Both the position numbers and the translations under genes were made by a program. This document shows positions 33,746 through 40,668 of a DNA stretch of 64,000 nucleotides, in pieces (positions within the stretch are counted from its first letter, which is position 1; each line of letters begins with the position of its first letter). The notes under the pieces are model-generated. The model saw only the letters and a list, made by a program, of their open reading frames with translations. It had not been told where the DNA came from and did not search any database. The stretch comes from Clostridia bacterium (lineage in GTDB: Bacteria > Bacillota > Clostridia > Oscillospirales > Acutalibacteraceae). The DNA lies in contig JAFTVI010000024.1 of the NCBI GenBank assembly GCA_017465825.1, forward strand, positions 1 through 64,000, read 5' to 3'.

Positions 33746-33848
33746 ACCTGTATCCTCCTTTGTGTATTAATAATTAATTTAATTATATATCATTATCTTC
33801 GATTTGTAAATAACTGAATGTAAATTTTGTAAAAAAACTTATGTTTTC

Positions 33849-33877
33849 TTGACAAAGAACCTGTATAAATGTTAATC
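33849..33877 (+). promoter_or_regulatory. Probable promoter of the anchored propeller protein
   Basis: TTGACA at 33849-33854 is consensus. The best -10 at 17-bp spacing is TTAATC (33872-33877), with GTTAAT one base earlier, so the -10 is weak. Confidence 0.45.
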
Positions 33878-33899
33878 TAAAACAGTAGGAGAGATGATA

Positions 33900-35351
33900 A
33901 TGATTGATAAAACTGCAGAAAAAGCTCCGAATAAAACAGCAAAAAAAGTTTTTATACTCAAAAAGAGCGTTGTTATAACTGCGCTTGCAGTCGTTGCGGC
34001 TGTAATATTGATAATATCAGCGAGCTTTATGCTGAAAATTGATAAACCGCAGGACAGCATAAGTATTTTTTATATGACACAGGAAAACGGAGCAATCGTT
34101 ATAAAAGGTGATAAAAGGGCGGATGACCTGATAAGCGGAAAGGGAGTTGCAGATATAAAATATTCCGCGAAAAACGAATCCGCCGCAGTCGTTATGTCTG
34201 ACGGTGCTTCATATTCATTGTATTATACGGACGGTAATGCCGTAAAGCATATCACTTCCTCAGCGTCAGACAGGTATGTTATTTCGGCCGACGGCACAGC
34301 TGTTGCTTACTGCGATTCTGCATCTGAGCTTTACATTTTCAGTTGTGATACTGCAAAATCAACACGTATCGACAATAATGTGGATTCATTTGCACTGTCA
34401 CCCACAGGAAGCGCACTGTTATACACAAAAACGGAAGAAAATGCAAACACTCTGTATGTGTATTCGGGTGGCAACGCCTCACTGGTTGGTGAAAATTATA
34501 TCCCCTTGGGCATTTCCGATGATACGGCTATGCTGTACGTGCTCAGCAGTGATAATTCACTCTATATGCTGAATAATAACGGTGATGTTGCCGCAAAAAT
34601 ATGCTCGGGTGTGTCTGCTGACAGCTTCTGTTTCTCCGCAGATATGAAAAACGTAGTGTTCAATGACGGCGAATACACTTATATTTCCAACGAAGGCAAA
34701 AGCCGCACCCGTCTTGTTGCCGATATTGCAACACCTTACAGCACCGGTTATTTTTATACCGATTCAAAGGGCTTGAGCGCTGTGTGTGAAAATCTTTGCG
34801 ATGTATTTTATTTTTCGACGGATGACAGAGAGAATTATTCACTTTACTACATAGATGCTGACTTGAAAAGCACGTATATTGCCTATAACATAAAAAAATA
34901 CATTGTAACGGGTGAAAACAGCGCAATTTATCTTGATTCACAGGGTAAAATTTATGATTATAAGGCGGATTCAAAAATTCTGATTCAGTCCGGAGCATTA
35001 GATGTTTTTGCAACCTCTGACGGTAAAAATATCTATTACACCACTTCCTCTGCAGAGCTTTTCTGCATAAAAAAGGGTGAATCAATTCTTGTTGCGGACG
35101 GCGTTGCCGGAATATATATGACAAGCGGTGATAAGCTGCTGTTTATCAATAACGACGGAGAGCTTTACAGCGTATCAGGTTTGAATAAAGCAAAAAAGAT
35201 TGACGAGGGCGTGCATTCCTGTGTCTGCAGTGCCTCAACGGTTTTGTATATGAAAAATTATTCCGCGCAGACAGGCTCTTTTGAGCTGTATGCCGCCAAA
35301 AATTCGCTTAATTTTAAGCTTATTGCGGAAAATGTATCAAACATAATCTGA
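33900..35351 (+). CDS. Membrane-anchored beta-propeller-like protein
   Basis: A basic cytoplasmic tail and one transmembrane helix (about residues 24-48) are followed by about 430 extracellular residues. These consist of repeated short strand motifs such as SLYYTDGN, YIFSCDTA, LYMLNNNGD, YTYISNEGK, IYLDSQGKIYDYKAD and LLFINNDGELYSVSG. This pattern is typical of WD40-like/DUF5050-type propellers. There is no enzymatic motif. ATG 33900 is favoured over 33894 because of AGGAG spacing. The lipoprotein gene 56 nt downstream may be co-expressed. A surface sensing or binding role is possible. Confidence 0.7.
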   Translation: MIDKTAEKAPNKTAKKVFILKKSVVITALAVVAAVILIISASFMLKIDKPQDSISIFYMTQENGAIVIKGDKRADDLISGKGVADIKYSAKNESAAVVMSDGASYSLYYTDGNAVKHITSSASDRYVISADGTAVAYCDSASELYIFSCDTAKSTRIDNNVDSFALSPTGSALLYTKTEENANTLYVYSGGNASLVGENYIPLGISDDTAMLYVLSSDNSLYMLNNNGDVAAKICSGVSADSFCFSADMKNVVFNDGEYTYISNEGKSRTRLVADIATPYSTGYFYTDSKGLSAVCENLCDVFYFSTDDRENYSLYYIDADLKSTYIAYNIKKYIVTGENSAIYLDSQGKIYDYKADSKILIQSGALDVFATSDGKNIYYTTSSAELFCIKKGESILVADGVAGIYMTSGDKLLFINNDGELYSVSGLNKAKKIDEGVHSCVCSASTVLYMKNYSAQTGSFELYAAKNSLNFKLIAENVSNII

Positions 35352-35407
35352 TTGAGTTAACGGTCAGTTAATATTACCGTGTTAAACTTCTGATATGAGG
35401 TGATTTT

Positions 35408-36262
35408 ATGTCTGTTAAAAAAATTATATGTGTGCTTTTAGCACTGGCGATGCTTTTTGCATTTGCAGGCTGTTCAAAGGAAAATGAGGACGAAAACTCA
35501 ACAAATGACGCAGTTGTTGATGAAAACGAATCCTCAACCGAGGCTGAAACAACCACCGAACAGGAAACCACAACTGAGGCTGAAACTACAACCGAGGCGG
35601 AGACAACTACCGAAACCACAACAAAAGCTCCCGACGGCGAGGCAATAAAGGATATTGTAAATACCCTTGAAGCCGGTGTGTTCTATATGGCAGGTAAAAT
35701 GAATCTTTCAAGCGGCGAGTCAATGGATGCAAAAATCACATCCGACGGCACGAATATGCGTGTTGAAATCGTATCAAGTCAGATGAAAATGACTGTTATA
35801 TATCTTGAAGAAACAGCATACCTTGTAAATAATTCAACAAACTATTACGCCGTGCTTGACGAAACCGCATTCGACAGCTTTGACCAGATTTTCTCACAGA
35901 TGTCAATGTACGGTGTGTCTTTCTCAAATCAGGATATCTCCGAGCTTAAGAGTATGATGGAGAATTTTGACAAGAACTTCGATTATTCTCAGTATATAGA
36001 AGGCGGAGTTTACGAGGAGTTCAATGCCAAGGTTAACGGTGAAGAATACGTCTGCTCAAGATACACTACCGATTACGGCAAAATCTATCTCTACACTCAG
36101 GATAAAACACTTAAAATTATGGATGTTTATGATACTGACGGATTAAGACAGATGAATTTTGTGATTTCCGCATTTATTCCGCAGACACTCACACCCATTA
36201 CCCTTACAGGCTATACAAAAGCCGCATCAGTCCTTGACCTTTTCACAGGTACAATGTATTAA
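35408..36262 (+). CDS. Lipoprotein with Thr/Glu-rich linker
   Basis: The lipobox FAGC lies near residue 21 after a hydrophobic leader. A linker of about 45 residues is built from TTTEAE/TTTEQE repeats and probably spans the wall. The remaining ~210 residues hold alternating beta-strands (MNLSSGESMDAKITSDGTNMRVEIV, AYLVNNSTNYYAVLD, KIYLYTQDKTLKIMDVYD) reminiscent of LolA/LppX-like or DUF-type lipoprotein folds. This is an impression from strand pattern only. The start follows GAGGTG. Confidence 0.7.
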   Translation: MSVKKIICVLLALAMLFAFAGCSKENEDENSTNDAVVDENESSTEAETTTEQETTTEAETTTEAETTTETTTKAPDGEAIKDIVNTLEAGVFYMAGKMNLSSGESMDAKITSDGTNMRVEIVSSQMKMTVIYLEETAYLVNNSTNYYAVLDETAFDSFDQIFSQMSMYGVSFSNQDISELKSMMENFDKNFDYSQYIEGGVYEEFNAKVNGEEYVCSRYTTDYGKIYLYTQDKTLKIMDVYDTDGLRQMNFVISAFIPQTLTPITLTGYTKAASVLDLFTGTMY

Positions 36263-36268
36263 AAACGT

Positions 36269-36296
36269 AACGGACACCGCAAGGTGTCCGTTTAAT
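36269..36296 (+). terminator. Terminator of the lipoprotein gene
   Basis: AACGGACACC pairs with GGTGTCCGTT around GCAA, followed by TAATTTAT. Confidence 0.75.
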
Positions 36297-36317
36297 TTAT
36301 CGGCGAGAGACGATAAA

Positions 36318-36458
36318 AATTCGCAATGCGTAATGCGCAATTCGCAATTGATGAAAAGGCTCCGCCTTTTGAACCATTGTAATACATAAATTTCAATATT
36401 TTTGCACGATTTCAAATTCCTTTTAATTATGAATTATGCATTTTGAATTATGAATTAT
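36318..36458. repeat. Inverted-repeat intergenic element, second family member
   Basis: The left arm is ATTCGCAAT/GCGTAATGCGC-type sequence (36318-36350), the right arm AATTATGAATTATGCAT-type (36425-36458), with an AAAAGGC-TCC-GCCTTTT hairpin (36354-36370) and AACCATTGTAAT after it. Its right end supplies the last bases and stop codon of the histidine-kinase gene. The layout matches 1849-1964. Confidence 0.6.
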
Positions 36459-37696
36459 AATAATACTACCGTAAAGCTTACCCATTTGTCTTCTTCGCCC
36501 TCAACGGAGATTGTGCCGTTGTGTGCATCAACAATGGATTTTGCAATGGCAAGGCCCAGACCGTAACCGCCTGTTGCTCTGTTTCTCGATTCGTCACTGC
36601 GGTAAAACCTGTTAAAAATCTTGTCCTTTTCGCTGTTTTTTATAGAGTTGCCCGTGTTGAATACCTGAAAGACTTTTTTGTTTCCGTCTGTTGTGAGCGT
36701 AACTCTTATAAGTCCGTTTTCGTTAGAATGCTTTATTGCATTGTCCACAAGAATTGTAACAAGATGCTTTATTGATTCTTCATTGCCGTAATAGGATATA
36801 TCCGGAGTGATATCCTGTTCAAAAACCTTGCCTGCTTCGAACGCGGTACATTCAAATTCAAGTGACTTGTTAAGCACGATACTGCTTAAATCAAGCTGAG
36901 TTTTTATCATTTCCTCCATTTTTTCATCGAGCCGTGCAAGGTCAAGCAAATCGTGCACCAGTCCGTTCATAATACCGGACTGTGATTTTATGCTGTCAAG
37001 CCATTTATTGTTGCCGATTTCAGACTCAAGCACATCTGCGTTGGCTGAAATAACGGTCAGGGGAGTTTTTAACTCGTGACTTGCATCAGAAATGAATCTC
37101 TGCTGATTTTCGAACGCGCTTTGTACAGGCTTTATCGCCCATTTTGACAGGTAATATGTGAAGATAAATACAAAAATCAGGCTGAAAATAATTATGATAA
37201 CCGACATCAAAAGCAGAGTACGGATTATGCTCATATCGTTTGAAATGTCAATAATTACAATGACCGTGCTCAGGTCATCTTTTTTTACCTCAAACATAAG
37301 GTTGTTGTAAAGTCCCTTTGTTTCTCCGCCTTCAAGTATCGCCTCTGCTATATATATTATGGTGTCTGAAGAGTATGTGTCACTCATATTTGTTGTTATA
37401 AACGGAGCGTCAGGACTTCTGTTTGAGATTTTTACATACATAAAATCAACAATTGACTGAGCATTCATAATGTCTGAAAAAGGACCTTTGCTGTTTGCAA
37501 AAAAGTCATTGTTGAATTCATCTGAAAACACAAAACCTCTGCGGTCATAAATGCTTTCAATGTTTTCCTGTGCCTCAATGTATATTCCTGCATATACGCA
37601 CACATTCAGCAGACCGAGTATAAACACAAGTACAAGGGAAATTGCGGCAAGAGTAATGCCCATAAATTTGCGCCTTGTTTTTTCTATCATTTTCAT
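36455..37696 (-). CDS. Sensor histidine kinase
   Basis: Two transmembrane helices (about residues 12-36 and 155-180) frame an extracytoplasmic sensor domain of about 120 residues. The DHp helix has the phospho-acceptor in FISDASHELKTPL (near 213). The ATPase domain has the N box LVDNAIKHSN, NTG in VFNTGNSI, the F box and GGYGLGLAIAKSIV. The length is 413. It overlaps the response regulator gene by 4 bp, so the two form a pair. The signal and targets are unknown. Confidence 0.93.
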   Translation of the reverse strand: MKMIEKTRRKFMGITLAAISLVLVFILGLLNVCVYAGIYIEAQENIESIYDRRGFVFSDEFNNDFFANSKGPFSDIMNAQSIVDFMYVKISNRSPDAPFITTNMSDTYSSDTIIYIAEAILEGGETKGLYNNLMFEVKKDDLSTVIVIIDISNDMSIIRTLLLMSVIIIIFSLIFVFIFTYYLSKWAIKPVQSAFENQQRFISDASHELKTPLTVISANADVLESEIGNNKWLDSIKSQSGIMNGLVHDLLDLARLDEKMEEMIKTQLDLSSIVLNKSLEFECTAFEAGKVFEQDITPDISYYGNEESIKHLVTILVDNAIKHSNENGLIRVTLTTDGNKKVFQVFNTGNSIKNSEKDKIFNRFYRSDESRNRATGGYGLGLAIAKSIVDAHNGTISVEGEEDKWVSFTVVLL

Positions 37697-38370
37697 TCTT
37701 TATTTTCCTCAAGGTAGTAGCCTACGCCTCTCGACGCTTTGATCTGTATGCCTGATTTGATTGCGCCGAGCTTTTTTCTTAAAAATGAAATGTAGACTTC
37801 AATGCTGTTGTATTCCGCTTCGCTTTCGTAACCCCATATTTTTTCAATGAACTCGTCCTTTGAAATAATGTTTTTGGGCGCGAACATAAGCATCTGCATT
37901 ATTTTGAATTCCTTTGCGCCCAGCTTTACGCAAAGAGAGCCGCAGCTGAGCTCGTAGGTGCTCTGGTTAAGAACAATATCATCGAAACTGAGTTCGTTTG
38001 TGGGAATTTCCCCCTTGCGCCTTGTAAGTGCTCTCACCCTTGCAAGCAACTCGCCCTTGTTGAACGGCTTTGTCAGGTAATCATCAGCGCCGCAGTCAAG
38101 ACCTTTAATTTTGTCGTTGACCTCAGTTCTTGCGGTAAGGAGCATAACGGGAGTTGATATTCCCTGCTCACGGATAGCCTTAAGCATATCAAGACCGTTC
38201 ATTCTCGGGAGCATAATGTCCAGCAGAATCAGGTCGTATATGTCGCTGACGGCGTAGTCGTAGCCGTCCTTGCCGTCATAAACGGTGTCAACGAAATACT
38301 GCTCTTTTTTGAGTATTGCAGTCACGGCATCCGCAAGGGATACCTCATCCTCAACTATAAGTATTCGCAT
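37693..38370 (-). CDS. OmpR-family response regulator
   Basis: The receiver domain (residues 1-120) has the acidic pair VEDE, the phospho-accepting Asp in LILLDIMLPRMNG (D51), a Thr in LLTART and the Lys in YLTKPF. The winged-helix effector domain (about 128-222) ends KIKASRGVGYYLE-like. 225 residues. It is translated ahead of the kinase from a promoter at 38392-38420. Confidence 0.95.
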   Translation of the reverse strand: MRILIVEDEVSLADAVTAILKKEQYFVDTVYDGKDGYDYAVSDIYDLILLDIMLPRMNGLDMLKAIREQGISTPVMLLTARTEVNDKIKGLDCGADDYLTKPFNKGELLARVRALTRRKGEIPTNELSFDDIVLNQSTYELSCGSLCVKLGAKEFKIMQMLMFAPKNIISKDEFIEKIWGYESEAEYNSIEVYISFLRKKLGAIKSGIQIKASRGVGYYLEENKE

Positions 38371-38391
38371 AGAATAACCCCCTTTTATACA

Positions 38392-38420
38392 ATTATAATA
38401 TAAGATTACGATTGAATCAA
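38392..38420 (-). promoter_or_regulatory. Promoter of the two-component operon
   Basis: Minus strand TTGATT (38415-38420) and TATAAT (38392-38397) are 17 bp apart, about 15 nt before the likely start and 22 nt before the regulator ATG. Confidence 0.7.
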
Positions 38421-38429
38421 TATTGAAAA

Positions 38430-39395
38430 TTACGGCTCAACTTCACAATACACAATGTTTTTGCGGTCATAGGTGTAGGTGACGTACAGCTTGTCACCCT
38501 GAGCAATAATTGCAGGATATGAAAATTCACCGTCTTTGCGATCCTCAAGCACGGCTATCTCAGAAAAGGATTTACCGTTGTCCTCGGATTTCATAAGTGA
38601 AAGGGGAGAGCGTGCGCCCCAGTTTTCACCCACGGGATTGCACACAAGGTAAATATTGCCGTCATCTGCCTTTACGCAGTCTATTCCGCTGTTGTTGTTC
38701 GGAATGTCGGTCTTTTCCGCTTTTGTCCATTTCCTGCCGCCGTCCTTTGAGCGGGAATAATATATAAATCCCTTGTCCGAGCGCATAAGTGCGTGAATAA
38801 TGCCTTTTTCATCCTCCCATAAGGCCGGTTGAATCATTTTTACAAGTCCCGTGGGGAGCTTTCTCGGTCTTACGATATACTGTTGCTTGTGCCAGCTGTC
38901 ACCGTCATCGTCGGAAATATCAATAAAGCAACGCCACTGTTTGTTCTGCTCTGTTGAGGCAGGCGCAAGCAGTATACCCTCCGATGTACGGATGCATTTG
39001 TTCTTGACAGGCCCTCTGCCGCCTGAATTATCGTCTTTTACAAGTATTTCAGGCTTTGTCCAGCTTTCACCGCCGTCAAAAGAATCACAGTATTCGGTAA
39101 CCCAATGAGATATCTTTTTGCCTGTTTTGTAAAAAAGTCTTACCGAACCGTCTTTTCTTAACAGTAAAACAGGGTTCCAATGGGGTAAATCCTTGCCTGT
39201 TTCAAGGCATTTCGGCTCACTCCAATTGTTACCGCTCTTTTTTGCGTACCATATGCGTACGTCATCGTTACCTTCTCTTGTGCCAGCAAACCAGGCGGCA
39301 AGAACCGAGCCGTCAGACAGCTTTAACAGAGTTGAAGCGTGACAGGCATTGAAATATTTATCCGTTTCAAAAATGTATTCCTTTTGTATGTTCAT
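38430..39395 (-). CDS. Sialidase-fold (BNR repeat) protein, cytoplasmic
   Basis: A six-bladed propeller of 321 residues with four Asp boxes (SFDGGESW, SDDDGDSW, SKDGGRKW, SEDNGKSF) and the FAGTREGNDDVRIWYAKK segment near residue 41 that marks the BNR_2 family. GH33 sialidases share this fold, but homologues also act on other sugars, so sialic acid specificity is uncertain. No signal peptide is present. The start at 39395 (MNIQKEY) follows AAGAGG; the longer frame to 39437 lacks a ribosome site. Confidence 0.8.
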   Translation of the reverse strand: MNIQKEYIFETDKYFNACHASTLLKLSDGSVLAAWFAGTREGNDDVRIWYAKKSGNNWSEPKCLETGKDLPHWNPVLLLRKDGSVRLFYKTGKKISHWVTEYCDSFDGGESWTKPEILVKDDNSGGRGPVKNKCIRTSEGILLAPASTEQNKQWRCFIDISDDDGDSWHKQQYIVRPRKLPTGLVKMIQPALWEDEKGIIHALMRSDKGFIYYSRSKDGGRKWTKAEKTDIPNNNSGIDCVKADDGNIYLVCNPVGENWGARSPLSLMKSEDNGKSFSEIAVLEDRKDGEFSYPAIIAQGDKLYVTYTYDRKNIVYCEVEP

Positions 39396-39418
39396 ATATA
39401 AACCTCTTTTATTAAAAA

Positions 39419-39441
39419 ACACCTGCGGACACCGCAAGTGC
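39419..39441 (-). terminator. Bidirectional terminator
   Basis: CACCTGCGG and CCGCAAGTG form a stem with A- and T-runs at the two sides; on the minus strand it ends the SDR gene and precedes the sialidase-fold gene. Confidence 0.7.
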
Positions 39442-39452
39442 TTTTTTGCAGA

Positions 39453-40442
39453 TTAATTTTCGTTTTCTCTTATCCACTTAACCATATCTTTAAGTGACTG
39501 CTCAACGCTCATAGGCTTGTAGCCAAGCTCATTTTTGGCTTTTTCAATGGAGAAATTGCAGTTTGAAATGAGCTTTCTTACAGAGTATCTGGTAAGCAGG
39601 GGAGTTGTTTTTGTAGCCTTGTAGTACACTTCCATAATGGGTGCGGCAAATTTAACAATACCGTAACCCAGCTGAAGCTTAGGCACTTTTTTGCCCGATA
39701 CACGGCAAAGCGTGCATATGAAATCGTTAACAGAAATCTGCTCTCCGCATAGTATGTAGCCTTCACCGCTTCTGCCTTTTTCAGCGGCGGCAATCATACC
39801 GTCGGCAACGTCACGGATGTCAACGAAGTTGTAAGCACCGAAACCAATGGAAACGGGATAGCCGTTTTTAGCAACGGTTCTGACCATTTCCCCCACGTTT
39901 GATACCTTGAAATCGTAAGGTCCTATACAGGCACCGGGATATACAACAACAGCATCAATAAGACCCTTGCGCTGATTTTCAAAAACATAGTTTGTTGCAC
40001 TTGCCTTTGTTTTTGCATATGTACCGTCAAGCTCGTCAACGTCAAAATGCTCCTTTTCAACCATAAGCTGATTGTCGGGTAGGGGATAATATGCGTCAAC
40101 GGAGGATGCGTAGACAAGGCGTCTTACACCGCACTTTTTGCAGGCTTCAACCACATTTTTTGTGCCCTCAAAATTAACCTTCCAGACCATATCGTCTTGA
40201 CCTACATTGATATCAATAAGACCTGCAAGGTGGTAAACAACATCCGCACCTTCAAATGCTTTTTCAAGGGATGCAATGTCTGTAACATCACCGTAAACCT
40301 TTTCACAGCTGATGCCGTCAAAGATTTTTGTATCTTTTCTTATAAGAATACGCACGTTTGCGCCGTTATCGGCAAGCTTTCTGAGAAGTGCGTAACCGAT
40401 ATGACCGGTTGCACCTGTAATCACACACAAAGGACTGCTCAT
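39453..40442 (-). CDS. Extended SDR (NAD-dependent epimerase/dehydratase family)
   Basis: The N-terminal Rossmann loop is GATGHIGYALL (near residue 11). DVVYHLAG is followed by the catalytic Ser-Ser and the Y-x3-K motif (YAKTKASA near 140). The 329 residues fit extended SDRs such as dihydroflavonol reductase-like or sterol-dehydrogenase-like enzymes. ATG 40442 follows GATGGAAAG. It is divergent from the large double-SDR gene, with a shared 226-bp control region, so the two may act in one pathway. The substrate is unknown. Confidence 0.85.
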   Translation of the reverse strand: MSSPLCVITGATGHIGYALLRKLADNGANVRILIRKDTKIFDGISCEKVYGDVTDIASLEKAFEGADVVYHLAGLIDINVGQDDMVWKVNFEGTKNVVEACKKCGVRRLVYASSVDAYYPLPDNQLMVEKEHFDVDELDGTYAKTKASATNYVFENQRKGLIDAVVVYPGACIGPYDFKVSNVGEMVRTVAKNGYPVSIGFGAYNFVDIRDVADGMIAAAEKGRSGEGYILCGEQISVNDFICTLCRVSGKKVPKLQLGYGIVKFAAPIMEVYYKATKTTPLLTRYSVRKLISNCNFSIEKAKNELGYKPMSVEQSLKDMVKWIRENEN

Positions 40443-40550
40443 TTTCTTTCCATCACCTTTCATAAATTAACCTTATTATACCATTCTTTGTGATATTTGC
40501 AATAGTTTGCACTCGATTTTTTGCATTTTTTTGTACAACTCACAGGGGAA

Positions 40551-40643
40551 TGTTAAAGAAATGTTTTAACAATGTTTGAATTATGTTTAAACAATATTTA
40601 AAATTTGTTGAAAAGATGTCGTAAGTATGTTAAAGTTGTAACA
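40551..40643. promoter_or_regulatory. Palindrome-rich control region between divergent SDR genes
   Basis: TGTTTTAACA (40562-40571) and the perfect palindrome TGTTTAAACA (40584-40593) start 22 bp apart. A third site, TGTTA-N6-TAACA, lies at 40628-40643 and a half site TGTTAAAG at 40551. The spacing of about two helical turns suggests a cooperative repressor or activator. TTGAAA at 40608-40613 may be a -35 box. Confidence 0.5.
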
Positions 40644-40668
40644 ATATTGCAAGGAAGGGTGTGCTTCA

